The translations under genes and the position numbers were made by a program. The notes below the pieces were generated by a model that saw only the letters and a program-made list of their open reading frames with translations, searched no databases and was not told the origin of the DNA. This document shows, piece by piece, positions 18,005-27,400 of a stretch of 64,000 bases of DNA (the stretch's first letter is position 1; every line of letters starts with the position of its first letter). This DNA comes from G965197405 sp965197405 (lineage in GTDB: Bacteria > Chloroflexota > Dehalococcoidia > Lucifugimonadales > JAGWBF01). The stretch lies in NCBI GenBank assembly GCA_965197405.1, contig OZ240206.1, forward strand, positions 1-64,000, read 5' to 3'.

Positions 18005-19225
18005 CAGGGTCTTTTAATAGTAGAAAGGGATATTCAGGCTGTTGGATAATTAGGTGAGAGTTTTGGGGAATGTGGAGGAAGGTTGTGTTGGAGGAGAGTA
18101 TTGGGGATTGGGGTCCTGGGCTGCTGGATGCCCTGAGCCAGATAGAGGATCCCAGGAAGCCCAAGGGAGTGCGGCACCCCTTGGGGGCAGTTCTGGCCTT
18201 GGCAGTTTGCGCCATGCTGGGCGGCGCCAGGAGCCTGTACGCCATTGCCCAGTGGGGCCGAGAACACCCCCAGTTGACCCGGTCGCTGGGATTCAGCCGA
18301 GAGCAGACTCCCTGCGTGGCCACCTTGCATCACGTATTTCGCCGGATGGACGTGGATGATTTCGAGTCGGCCCTGGGGCGCTGGGCCCAAGAGTGTTTGG
18401 GAGAGGGCGAGGCCGTCATTGCCATAGACGGCAAGGCCCTACGGGGAATACACGGCAGGGAATTGCCCGGGGTGAGGCTGGTGGCGGCATATGCTGGGGA
18501 GAGCGGCCTGGTACTGGGACAAAAGGGGGGTCAGGGGGGAGCGCAAGGAGAGTGAACTGGGGTTGGCCTCCAGCCTGCTGGCCCGACTGGAGTTGAAGGG
18601 GAAGGTGGTTACCGGGGACGCCCTCTATGCGCAGCGGGAGTTGAGCCTGAGAGTGCTGGAACAGGGCGGGGACTATTTCTGGGCACTGAAGGACAATCAG
18701 CCTGGGATGAGGGAGGCGGTGAGTCTCCTCTTTGAGCAGCCGCCCTGGGGAGAGAGCTTTGCCGAGGCGTGTCAGGAGGGCCGACGGGGAGACCGATGGG
18801 AAAGGCGACGGTTGCGGGCATCGGCAGTTCTGAACGAATACCTGGACTGGCCCGGTCTGGGACAGGTCTGCTGCATGGAACGAACCAGGAGGCACAAGGG
18901 CAAGGAGACGATGGAGCGTGCCTACGCCATCACCAGCCTGACGGTGGAGCGGGCGGATGCCGCCCGGCTGCTGGGGATATGGCGTGGGCACCGGGGCATT
19001 GAAAACCGGCTGCACTGGGTGCGGGACGTGGTCTTTGGCGAGGATCAAAGCCAGGTGCGAACGGAGTCGGCACCGCAACTGCTGGCGGCGCTGCGCAACT
19101 TGGTAATAGGCATGTTGAGGCTGAACGGAGTTAAAAACATATCGGCAGCCCTGCGACACTACGGCTGGAAGCCCTGGGAGACACTGCTGCTAATCGGCCT
19201 ACCTCCACACAATTAAAAGACCCTG
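18005..19225 (+). mobile_element. ISAs1-family insertion sequence
   Basis: The ends are inverted repeats CAGGGTCTTTTAAT at 18005 and its complement ending at 19225. The element of about 1220 bp encloses one transposase gene. The right end is inserted in an IS982 transposase pseudogene, and the left end abuts a different transposase fragment. No target duplication is evident, which suggests a rearrangement after insertion. Confidence 0.8.
18070..19216 (+). pseudogene. ISAs1-family transposase with one frameshift
   Basis: The first frame (18070-18555) encodes the DUF4338/H-repeat N-terminus (LSQIEDPRKPKGVRHPLGAV; catalytic Asp in VIAIDGKALRG). The second (about 18545-19216) continues with KESELGLASSLLARLELKGK, the Asp in VVTGDALYAQ and the C-terminal HRGIENRLHWVRDVVFGEDQS with the catalytic Glu. 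The shift is at consecutive G runs (18524-18541). H-repeat transposases are normally a single frame, so a mutation in the G run is more likely than programmed shifting. Length after repair is about 380 residues. Confidence 0.8.
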
Positions 19226-19669
19226 CCTTGCCCACGGAGGCTTCGTTGCCAAAGAGACGGCGTCGCCGTCCCCGACAGGGTCGCATCAGACGCACTGGCA
19301 GGGTGTCCAGGACCTGGTAGGGGGTGGCGTAGGATTCCATTTCCCGGGCCACCATCCCTGACAGGCGGCTCAGTACCCCAGCCAGGTCTCGGCAGCGGCG
19401 GTTGGTGGCGCTCTGGCTGAGCAGCCTGGGGAAGTAGGCCCGCCAATACTGGCTGGCGAAGCGGAGAAAGGCCCGCTCCGAAGTACCGTGCCATTGGGCG
19501 CAGAGGGCCAGGGTCAGCACTTCGCTGTCGGACATTTGGGGATGTTGGCCGGGGCGATGGGGCTTGAACTGGGCGAAATGTTGCTGATAAAGGTCGTCCA
19601 CGATGGTATATAATGCCGCCAGAGCCTGCCCCCGAGAAAGCGGGGGAAAGTGTCTAGGTCTATGGTCAT
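19226..19669 (-). pseudogene. IS982-family transposase fragment
   Basis: The frame from the ATG at 19669 reads MTIDLDTFP, shifts by one base at a C run, and goes on as LSRGQALAALYTIVDDLYQQ, then MSDSEVLTLALCAQWHGTSE and VLDTLPVRLMRP with the first catalytic Asp. It is cut by ISAs1 at 19226 just after GNEASVGKAG. The rest of the DDE domain is absent on the other side of the ISAs1. It is a doubly damaged IS982 remnant. Confidence 0.75.
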
Positions 19670-19915
19670 GGCGGGCCTCCTTTGGGCGGGTAAGGCCAGC
19701 TTATACCATCCTCGATGCTTTCCTGCACTTCTCAGTTGTTAATGTGCATCACACGTATTAATGACTTGGGGTGGGGTGATGCGCCTTTTGTCCGCCGGCG
19801 TCCTCCGAATTCCGGCCTCCGCCGGAAAGACTGGCGCAGGGCGACAGAGTACCCCATTCCCACCTTCCCCCAGAGGAGGAATGGGCAACTGCTGTCTGTG
19901 TTCATAGCGACGCTG

Positions 19916-21280
19916 TCACCTCCTTGGCACCAGGCCCTTGGGCCAGAACCACAAGAACAGTATAAGCACGATAAAGGCGATGACGTCCTTCCATTCACCC
20001 GCCAGGTCCCAGATGCCGAACTGCTCTATCATTCCCAGAGCGAATCCGCCGACGATGGCGCCGTAGAGGTTCCCGATGCCTCCCACTACAGAGGCTATCC
20101 AGCCCTTCAGCAGCAGCAGGAGGCCCATCCTTGGCTGTATGGCTGTGTCGTGACCGGCTAGAATTCCGGCCATCGCCGCATATATGGCGCCTACGAAGAA
20201 CACAGCGGCGATTATCATGGTGGTGTTTATCCCCACCACCTTCGACACCTCTTCATCGTCGCCGATGGCCCGCACCGCCTTTCCGAACGCCGTCATCTTG
20301 AGGACCAGCAACAACGCCACAAAGCCGGCCAGGGCCACTCCTATGGCGAAGACGTTGAACCCCTTGATGTTGGCTCCTCCGACGGTCCAGGGGTCGTTCC
20401 CGAACGCCTCCGGCAGAGGACGTGCGGCGGTCTGGAATACAATCGTGATTGCGGCGGTCATCGCCAGCAGGATGCCCAGGGACGCCACCAGCATGATCAG
20501 GGGTGACCGCGCCCGCGCCCGCATGTACACGTACATGCCCCGGTAAATGGCGAGGCCGACGGTTCCTGCCAGCAGACAGGATACTCCCCAGCTCAAGTAG
20601 AGCTGAGACCCGGGAGCGTTGGCCACCAGGAATCCGCAGTACCCTCCAAGTACCGCCGCCCCAATCCCACCAACAGCCGGGAACGCCCATAAGCGGCTGC
20701 CTGTGGATATGCGCCGAAAGCCTTGGCGCTGCGCCCAGACCACAGCAATCGCCGTCACCGCGCCGATCGCGGGGGCGAGCAGTAGGTTCAATTCACTTGG
20801 GTAAGAGAGCACTAAACCCGTGTAGACCCCTACGCCCGCCGCCAGCGCTCCCATGACCGGCCGCACCGCCGGCTTGAAGCGCTCCCGGAGGCGGGACCGC
20901 AGGACGACGTTGAGGGCCCAACCCGCCACTCCGGCAGCCGTCGCGGCCAACAACACGTTGACGTAGACTTCGTTAACCTCGTACTGCCCGCCCAAGGTGT
21001 CGTGAGACCTCAGGTAGAAGACGCCGTAGGCGCCTATAGCAGCGGCGGCGCCGTAGTACAGGTCGAAGAACCAGACGGTGCTGTACACCAGCGTGAACCC
21101 TATGGCAAGCAGGGCGTAAATCGCTCCGACGGACAGCCCGTTGAAGGCGAACTGGGTGGCTTGCTCAGGGGACTGGGTTATCTTCCAGACGACGTAGGCC
21201 ACCGCCATCGTTGCCAGTGCGACGGCCAGGAGCCTGCCCGAACCGGCGCTGCGTACAATCAAGCGGACCCCCAAAGGCAT
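19916..21280 (-). CDS. livH: Branched-chain amino-acid type ABC transporter permease (LivH-like)
   Basis: The 454-residue membrane protein belongs to the BPD_transp_2 permease family. It has about ten hydrophobic segments; the N-terminal FAFNGLSVGAIYALLAIGFT and the later VRAIGDDEEVSKVVGIN (the EAA-like cytoplasmic loop that touches the ATPase) are characteristic. It is longer than the usual 290-300 residues because of an insertion of some 130 residues with extra helices (about 95-235), as seen in some Chloroflexota paralogues. It lies 67 bases downstream of the substrate-binding protein. The second permease (LivM) and the ATPases (LivG, LivF) are not in the window. Substrate unknown; the family also moves urea and amides. 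Confidence 0.85.
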   Translation of the reverse strand: MPLGVRLIVRSAGSGRLLAVALATMAVAYVVWKITQSPEQATQFAFNGLSVGAIYALLAIGFTLVYSTVWFFDLYYGAAAAIGAYGVFYLRSHDTLGGQYEVNEVYVNVLLAATAAGVAGWALNVVLRSRLRERFKPAVRPVMGALAAGVGVYTGLVLSYPSELNLLLAPAIGAVTAIAVVWAQRQGFRRISTGSRLWAFPAVGGIGAAVLGGYCGFLVANAPGSQLYLSWGVSCLLAGTVGLAIYRGMYVYMRARARSPLIMLVASLGILLAMTAAITIVFQTAARPLPEAFGNDPWTVGGANIKGFNVFAIGVALAGFVALLLVLKMTAFGKAVRAIGDDEEVSKVVGINTTMIIAAVFFVGAIYAAMAGILAGHDTAIQPRMGLLLLLKGWIASVVGGIGNLYGAIVGGFALGMIEQFGIWDLAGEWKDVIAFIVLILFLWFWPKGLVPRR

Positions 21281-21347
21281 TTCAACCGGAAGGTTTTAGA
21301 ATACGCCGACGGGCCGGCTCTTCCGGCCCATCGGCCATCCCTCGATT

Positions 21348-22526
21348 CTACTGGGTCGGCGCGGGTCCCAACACCTTGTACCCCTGGTTCTCCTCGTTCC
21401 TCTCGGCCAGAGGCAGCACCTCCACGACGACGTTGGATAGGCCGACAACCTCGCCCTTGTCGTCGAAGCTGTAGTTGTCTCCTATGGTCCCGCTCCAGGT
21501 GATGTCGTACATACAGTCCCTGAAACCGTCTGCGTCCTGGTCGTCGTCGGTCCGCTCCAGGCACTCGGCGGCGATGTACATGTCATCGTAGGCGGAGCCC
21601 AGATACCAGGGGAGGGTGACGTAGTCGTACCGTTCCCGGAAGTTGGCAAGGACTTCCTGGGCCTTGGTGTTCGACGGGTCGAGGTCGGTCTGGATGGCCT
21701 TGAGGCCGGTGGCGGCCTCGCCGGCGATCTCCAGCGCGGTCGTTCCAACAACGACCACTTCGGAGTACATCGGCCCATCGTAGCCTAACTCCCGAGCCTG
21801 CTTGACAATGGTGCCGCCGGAGGATTCGGACTGGGCTGCTATGTGGAGCGCGTCCGGGTCCTCATTGAGCAGCTTGGTCAGTTGGGTTCTGAAGTCGGTG
21901 ACGTCTGAAGGGTAGCGTTCCTCCGCAACCAATTCGCCGCCCCGCTTCTGGAACTGCTCGACAGTCGTCCGCCTGACGCCCTCGGCGTAGTCGGTCGCCT
22001 CGGTGATGGTGGCCAGCCTGCGGGCGCCGTCCGCCCACAGGACGTTGCCGGTGTCTATGCCCAACTGGAGGTCGCTCAACGAGGTCCGGAAGATGTAGTC
22101 CCCGGCGTCGGCGATGTCCGGGTTGGTGGCCAGGCCGGAGAACATAATTACTCCGTCTTCCTCGGCCAGGGGAGCGGCGCCCAGCATCGCTCCGCTGCAG
22201 GATGTGCCGAGGATGATCTTGACCCCGTTCACATCGGTCAGCTTTCTGTAAGCGGTGATCGAGTCCTGGGCGGCGCATTTCGAGTCCTCAATAATGACCT
22301 CCAGCATACGCCCGTTGATGCCGCCCGCCGCGTTAATCTCGTCAACGGCCATCTGCTTAGCTTGAACGGCTACGTTTCCGTAGGTCTGGCCTGGACCCGT
22401 GACCGATTCCATTACTCCTATCACAAAGGGATCCTCGTCCCCGTCTCCTCCGCAAGCCATGGCCGCCGACGCAACAATCGCCAGCAGACCCAGCAAGACA
22501 ATCCGCGTCAAAGATAAAAGCTGCAC
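21348..22526 (-). CDS. livK: Periplasmic-binding-type substrate-binding lipoprotein of a Liv-type ABC transporter
   Basis: The start is GTG at 22526 with AAGGAGGT 5-8 nt upstream. It gives the lipoprotein signal (VQLLSLTRIVLLGLLAIVAS) and lipobox MACGG. The mature 370-residue part is a Peripla_BP_6 two-lobed receptor (VIGVMESVTGPGQTYG; AVDEINAAGGINGRMLEVII; GTSCSGAMLGAAPLAEEDGV; YAEGVRRTTVEQF). It delivers its ligand to the permease encoded just downstream. Ligands of this family are amino acids, amides or aromatic acids; the sequence does not decide between them. Confidence 0.9.
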   Translation of the reverse strand: MQLLSLTRIVLLGLLAIVASAAMACGGDGDEDPFVIGVMESVTGPGQTYGNVAVQAKQMAVDEINAAGGINGRMLEVIIEDSKCAAQDSITAYRKLTDVNGVKIILGTSCSGAMLGAAPLAEEDGVIMFSGLATNPDIADAGDYIFRTSLSDLQLGIDTGNVLWADGARRLATITEATDYAEGVRRTTVEQFQKRGGELVAEERYPSDVTDFRTQLTKLLNEDPDALHIAAQSESSGGTIVKQARELGYDGPMYSEVVVVGTTALEIAGEAATGLKAIQTDLDPSNTKAQEVLANFRERYDYVTLPWYLGSAYDDMYIAAECLERTDDDQDADGFRDCMYDITWSGTIGDNYSFDDKGEVVGLSNVVVEVLPLAERNEENQGYKVLGPAPTQ

Positions 22527-22637
22527 GATACACCTCCTTCTACGCAGAAAGCTTCCTACATCGCCTTCCAAGTATAGTAGCGCTATTTTGCCGTTTCTTG
22601 AATACCAAATGGGCAGTCCGACCAAGGCCTTTCAATT

Positions 22638-22732
22638 GTCACCCCGAGCGGAGCGAGGGGTCTAATGTCCTTGCCTTCTTAGACGTGCTGCTATCCAAGC
22701 ATTTTAGATTCCTCGCTGCGCTCGGAATGACA
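22638..22732. repeat. Dispersed inverted repeat (GTCAxxCCGAGCGxAGCGAGG family)
   Basis: Two arms, GTCACCCCGAGCGGAGCGAG at 22638 and, in reverse, CTCGCTGCGCTCGGAATGAC ending about 22732, surround about 40 bases. The same motif occurs at 55683-55785 and 60708-60805, each time outside genes. Such units are common in some Chloroflexota genomes and resemble REP-type elements. Confidence 0.75.
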
Positions 22733-23175
22733 CGCGGCGGGGACCTGTATTCACCTGGCGTCGAGAATTGAAAGACCCTGGGCAGTCCGACCAGAATGGT
22801 GGATAGTGTCCTGATCTGAGAGCCGCACGAGGTCATCTACCGACCACGGGTACGCAATGACTCTTGCTGACAGATCGGGCGGGACCCTTAAACTCCGGTG
22901 AAACCTCACTGGGTTATAGTTAAGAGAAATGCAAGTTGACCGCCGCCCGTAGGTTGGCAACCTTCTTACTGAAAGCATTCGTTAGACGAGTGAACTTGAC
23001 CTGCCCCCAGTGATTGTACCAGATATTACCTCATAAATGAGCCATCGTAGGAAGGATGGTCAGGACGATTGCAAAGTTGGGGCAAAAGGGATAAAAAGAG
23101 GAGAGATGTGCATTCGGCAGCCGATTGGCGAAAACTCTTTTCGGCTCAGTCGCCGGAAGAACAACCGGGGGAGGG
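22733..23175. other. Intergenic region without a recognisable gene
   Basis: About 440 bases between the dispersed repeat and an ImmA remnant. The short frames in it have no family likeness. The interval 23000-23060 is AT-rich. I see no RNA gene. Confidence 0.35.
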
Positions 23176-23283
23176 ATGACTACAAGGTACTTGTCCGATG
23201 CCCACATAGAGAGGCAGGCAATCCGGTTGTTGAATCGGCATGAGCGTGAGTTCGAGGCTGTTACAGAGCCACCAACGGCCAAC
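23176..23283 (+). pseudogene. N-terminal fragment of an ImmA/IrrE-type peptidase
   Basis: The frame MTTRYLSDAHIERQAIRLLN then RHEREFEAVTEPPT matches the beginning of the broken peptidase at 8149-8474 (MTTKFLSDAQLEGMASRLLG..). After PPT the likeness ends and the frame continues with unrelated residues. No zinc motif is present. It is a leftover of a second XRE-ImmA type module upstream of the type III restriction genes. Confidence 0.6.
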
Positions 23284-23384
23284 TTTACCCTTCATTGCAG
23301 GAATATCACGGCCAAACGCGATTGACGCTTTAGGGAACCCTTCCTTAAAAAGTGGTCTTATGACCGCTCCAATAGAGGTGAAGC

Positions 23385-26300
23385 ATGGAAAACCCGTTCT
23401 TTGAGCGCCCCATAATCAACTCGCCATACGAATATCCCTCTCAACACTGGGAGTTGGACGAAGACGGCCAACCGACTCAGCAGATTGTCGAAAGGCGAAG
23501 GGGGGCCGAATTCGTTACCCCAATCCCAAAGCCCAGGCAGAGAGGAAGGGCCAGAGGAGGACAGCAGCAGTTTGTCATTGACGACGGCTTGGGCCTCTCC
23601 ACCCAGGAGCAGCAGTACGACGTTACGGCGGCTGTGAATGAGGTCCGCCGCCGCGTAGACGAGTGGCGGCGTATCCCCGGTCCCAACAACTGGGGCGTGA
23701 CACCGGAGACGGCTCGGCTGCTCCTGCATTGGCGGCAGCACAACTTCAGCAATTACCGGCCTTTCTTCTGTCAAGTCGAAGCTGTAGAAACCCTGATATG
23801 GCTTACCGAGGTCGCCCCCAGGCTCAGTGCGGCAGACAGGAGGGTCCTGGACCGGTTGGCTGACGTCAATCAAGAGTCCAATCCGGAATTGCTTCGGATT
23901 GCCTTGAAGCTGGCGACCGGAGCCGGCAAGACCACCGTCATGGCCATGATTATCGCTTGGCAGACCATAAACGCCGTCCGCCATCCCAACAGCCGGAGAT
24001 TTACTCGCGGATTCCTGGTGGCCACCCCCGGCCTCACCATCAAGGACCGTCTTCGGGTCCTCCAGCCCAATGACCCCGACAGCTACTACGCCAGCCGGGA
24101 GTTGGTCCCCGGCGATATGCTGGAGGACATCCAGAGGGCCAGGATAGTCATTACCAACTACCACGCCTTGCGCCCCCGCGAGCGCCTCGAAATTTCCAGC
24201 GTTGGGCGCGCCTTGGCTCAGGGACATGGAGAGCCTTTGGAAACCTGGGAATCCGAAGGCCAGATGGTCCAGCGGGTCATGCCGGAACTCATGAGTATGA
24301 AGGGCGTAATGGTGTTGAACGACGAGGGACACCACTGCTACCGTCGCAAACCTGGCGACGACGATGAAGGTCCATTGATCGGAGAAGACCGGCAGGAAGC
24401 CGACAGAAACAACGCAGAGGCCCGGGTCTGGATTTCCGGCTTGGAGATTGTCAAGCGCAAACTGGGCGTACGCCAGGTGGTGGACCTGTCAGCCACTCCT
24501 TTCTTTCTGCGCGGCTCCGGTTACGCCGAGGGGACCCTTTTCCCCTGGACTGTGAGCGACTTCTCCCTGATGGACGCCATCGAATGCGGCATCGTCAAGC
24601 TGCCCCGGGTCCCGGTGGCCGACAACATCCCCGGCGAGCAGGTCCCGGTCTTCCGCAACCTCTGGGAGCATATTCGCGGAGACATGCCCAAAGCGGGCCG
24701 GGGAAAGGCCGGGAACCTGGACCCGCTCAATCTGCCCACTACGTTGCAGACTGCGTTGCTGGCCCTCTACGGGCACTACAAGACTACCTACGAGCAGTGG
24801 GAAGCGGACGGGGCGACGGTGCCACCCTGCTTCATTGTGGTCTGCAACAACACTTCAACTTCCAAGCTGGTTTATGACTACATTTCAGGATTTGAACGGG
24901 AAAACGACGATGGCTCGACATCCCTCCAAAATGGCCGGCTGGAGCTGTTCCGCAACTTCGACGAGTACGGCAACCGCTACCCAATACCCCGTACTTTGCT
25001 GATAGACAGCCAACAGCTTGAGTCCGGCGACAAGCTCAGCGATGACTTCCGCCGTGTCGCAGCCGCTCAAATCGAGCGATTCCGCTGGGAGCGTCAAGAA
25101 CGTTCCGGAAACCGCGAGGAGGCGGACAACATCACGGAGCAGGAACTCCTGCGAGAAGTGATGAACACCGTCGGCAAAGAGGGGCGGCTGGGCGAATCCA
25201 TCCGTTGCGTCGTATCCGTGTCCATGCTCACCGAAGGCTGGGACGCCAACACAGTCACCCACGTCCTGGGGGTCCGGGCCTTTGGCACCCAGCTGCTGTG
25301 CGAGCAGGTGGTCGGGCGGGCGTTGCGTCGCCAGTCCTACGACCTGAATGAAGACAACAGGTTCAACGTCGAGTACGCCGACGTGCTGGGCATACCCTTC
25401 GATTTCACTGCCCGGCCCGTGGTGGTCGGCCCGGGCAAGCAGCGTCAAACGGTGCACGTGAGGGCTATGCGTCCCGAGCGGGACCACCTGGAGATAACCT
25501 TCCCCCGGGTTTCCGGTTACCGGGAAGACCCGCCCAAAGAGGACCTGGTAGCCAACTTCACCGATGACTCCGTCCTACCCCTGACGCCGGAGCTTGTCGG
25601 CCCGACGCGGACCAGGAACGAGGGAATTATTGGAGAAGGGGTTGACCTGGACCTGGTCCACACCGGCGACCTCCGCACCTCCACCCTGGTGCTGCACCTG
25701 ACCAAGCGTTTGCTGGAGACCAAGTGGAGGGACCCCAACCAGGACATCAAGATGCACCTGTTCGGCAAGCTGAGGAACGTGGTCAAGCAGTGGCTCGACA
25801 CCTGCCTGGTCTGCCGGGGCGGGACCTACCCGGCGCAGCTAATGTACCAGTCATTGGCGGACATGGCCTGTAACCGGATCACCGCCGCCATCACCAGCAG
25901 CCAGGGCGAGCGGTCCATCAAGGCGCTGCTGGACTCCTACAATCCCACCGGTTCGACGCGGCACGTCAACTTCACCACCTCCAGGACCGGCCTCTGGACC
26001 ACCGACTCCCGGAAGTGCCACGTAAACCTGGCGGTGCTGGACAGCGATTGGGAAGCCGAGCTTTGCCGGGTCGTGGAGTCCCACCCCAAGGTCAAAGCCT
26101 ACGTCAAGAACCACAACCTGGGACTGGAAGTCCCCTACCTGTACGGGTCAATCCCCCGCACCTACGTCCCCGACTTTATCGTGCAGGTGGACGACGGGCA
26201 AGAGGAACCTCTGAACCTCATCGTGGAAATCAAGGGCTACCGGGGCGAGGACGCCAGGGAAAAGAAGAACACGATGGAAGCCTACTGGCTGCCCGGCGTC

Positions 26301-26393
26301 AATGGCCTGGGCCAGTACGGTCGCTGGGCCTTCGCCGAGTTCACCGATGTGCATGACATCGAGTACAATCTATACAGGCTGATTGATTCCTAA
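23385..26393 (+). CDS. res: Type III-like restriction endonuclease (Res) subunit
   Basis: The 1002-residue protein is a superfamily 2 helicase fused to a nuclease. Motifs in order: Walker A ATGAGKTT (about 180), DEGHH as the Walker B/DExH motif (about 312), DLSATPFF motif III (about 368), SVSMLTEGWDANTV, QVVGRALRR motif VI (about 640), and a C-terminal PD-(D/E)xK nuclease with PDF (about 928) and VEIKGYR (about 948). Both nuclease and ATPase residues look intact. It belongs to the Res-like family found as first gene of type III-like operons. The downstream genes overlap (TAATG), ending with the methyltransferase, so it is an operon of four genes. Confidence 0.85.
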   Translation: MENPFFERPIINSPYEYPSQHWELDEDGQPTQQIVERRRGAEFVTPIPKPRQRGRARGGQQQFVIDDGLGLSTQEQQYDVTAAVNEVRRRVDEWRRIPGPNNWGVTPETARLLLHWRQHNFSNYRPFFCQVEAVETLIWLTEVAPRLSAADRRVLDRLADVNQESNPELLRIALKLATGAGKTTVMAMIIAWQTINAVRHPNSRRFTRGFLVATPGLTIKDRLRVLQPNDPDSYYASRELVPGDMLEDIQRARIVITNYHALRPRERLEISSVGRALAQGHGEPLETWESEGQMVQRVMPELMSMKGVMVLNDEGHHCYRRKPGDDDEGPLIGEDRQEADRNNAEARVWISGLEIVKRKLGVRQVVDLSATPFFLRGSGYAEGTLFPWTVSDFSLMDAIECGIVKLPRVPVADNIPGEQVPVFRNLWEHIRGDMPKAGRGKAGNLDPLNLPTTLQTALLALYGHYKTTYEQWEADGATVPPCFIVVCNNTSTSKLVYDYISGFERENDDGSTSLQNGRLELFRNFDEYGNRYPIPRTLLIDSQQLESGDKLSDDFRRVAAAQIERFRWERQERSGNREEADNITEQELLREVMNTVGKEGRLGESIRCVVSVSMLTEGWDANTVTHVLGVRAFGTQLLCEQVVGRALRRQSYDLNEDNRFNVEYADVLGIPFDFTARPVVVGPGKQRQTVHVRAMRPERDHLEITFPRVSGYREDPPKEDLVANFTDDSVLPLTPELVGPTRTRNEGIIGEGVDLDLVHTGDLRTSTLVLHLTKRLLETKWRDPNQDIKMHLFGKLRNVVKQWLDTCLVCRGGTYPAQLMYQSLADMACNRITAAITSSQGERSIKALLDSYNPTGSTRHVNFTTSRTGLWTTDSRKCHVNLAVLDSDWEAELCRVVESHPKVKAYVKNHNLGLEVPYLYGSIPRTYVPDFIVQVDDGQEEPLNLIVEIKGYRGEDAREKKNTMEAYWLPGVNGLGQYGRWAFAEFTDVHDIEYNLYRLIDS

Positions 26394-26956
26394 TGCTGGA
26401 GGAGGGTGCAGTGGACCCGATGGAGATGAACATAGCGGCCTACGGCCATATACGGGAACATCTGGAACTGCAACATCGGGGTGATTGGGTGGTCTTGCAT
26501 CAAGAGAAGCTTGCCGGAATCTACAGTTCCTACGAGGAAGCCCACAGGAAAGCGATGGGGCACTTCGACCGCGGCCCATACCTTATTGCGGAAGTGGGCG
26601 GGGAGTGGATAAACCGACGCGTGAAGGAGGTGCGGGCCAAGGCCGCCAGGTGGCTGGCTGACGCAGGCGGCAGTGAACCTCAGATCGAAGATATCTCACG
26701 ACGCAGAAGCGAGGAGTATGCGGAACATCTTGCAGAGCAGCACCGGTGCCAGTGGGAGGGCATGGCAAGATTCCGAGAATTTGAGCGCGGGCTGAACGAG
26801 GCCCAGCAGGAATTGAGCCAACGAGAACGCTATCTGCTGTTCCTGAAGCATGAGAGCCATTTGACCGAGGAAGGGCGTAAACTTTATCTCCAGTTCCTGG
26901 AGTACGAACGGCCATATAAGGACCAGTATCAGGAATGGCCCGATGATTCTGACTGA
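26393..26956 (+). CDS. Unknown protein between res and the PIN gene, candidate antitoxin
   Basis: The 187-residue product begins one base into the stop of res (TAATG). A start at the internal Met (MEMNIAAYG, 26420) is also possible. Residues 10-70 (YGHIREHLELQHRGDWVVLH, SSYEEAHRKAMGHF) resemble short 'W-V-V-L-H/ Y-x-S-x-E-E-A' domains found in small antitoxin-like proteins. The remainder is a long charged helical region (120-180). Its last 14 bases overlap the start of the PIN toxin gene. The position directly before a PIN gene suggests an antitoxin, but this is inference. Confidence 0.5.
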   Translation: MLEEGAVDPMEMNIAAYGHIREHLELQHRGDWVVLHQEKLAGIYSSYEEAHRKAMGHFDRGPYLIAEVGGEWINRRVKEVRAKAARWLADAGGSEPQIEDISRRRSEEYAEHLAEQHRCQWEGMARFREFERGLNEAQQELSQRERYLLFLKHESHLTEEGRKLYLQFLEYERPYKDQYQEWPDDSD

Positions 26957-27353
26957 TACCGGGCCTCTGGTCGCCCTGTTAGACTCTGCCGACCCTCATC
27001 ATGCCCAATGCACCGAATCTGCCCTAACCTTGGGGGTGGAAGTGATGCTCACCACTTGGCAGTGTTTCACCGAAGCGATGCACTTCTTGAGACGGGCCGG
27101 AGGACATTCTTATCAGGCAGACCTTTGGAATTTGCGCCGGTCACGAAGGCTTGAAATACACTTGACTACCGACCAAGAAACTGACCGGATTGAGGAATTG
27201 ATGCGCCAATACCGGGACACCCCGATGGCACTGGCAGACGCCTCTCTGGTTGCAGCGGCGGAATCCCTGGCTCTGAGACGAGTCTTCACGGTAGATCGCG
27301 GATTCTTTATCTACCGCCTGACCGACGGTTCCGCACTTGAAGTAGTACAATAG
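26943..27353 (+). CDS. PIN-domain ribonuclease toxin within the type III operon
   Basis: The 136-residue product has the PIN acidic set: Asp in MILTDTGPLVAL, Glu in CFTEAMHFL, Asp in MALADASLVAAAE and Asp in VFTVDRGFF. The ATG lies inside the end of the preceding gene, giving tight coupling. It is followed, 48 bases on, by the methyltransferase start. PIN toxins degrade RNA. Placed between the nuclease and methylase genes of a restriction system, it could punish loss of the operon or add an abortive response. Confidence 0.8.
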   Translation: MILTDTGPLVALLDSADPHHAQCTESALTLGVEVMLTTWQCFTEAMHFLRRAGGHSYQADLWNLRRSRRLEIHLTTDQETDRIEELMRQYRDTPMALADASLVAAAESLALRRVFTVDRGFFIYRLTDGSALEVVQ

Positions 27354-27400
27354 CCTGCGGGATAGTGGCACCCGTTAGCACCATCCTAGGAGGAACCACC

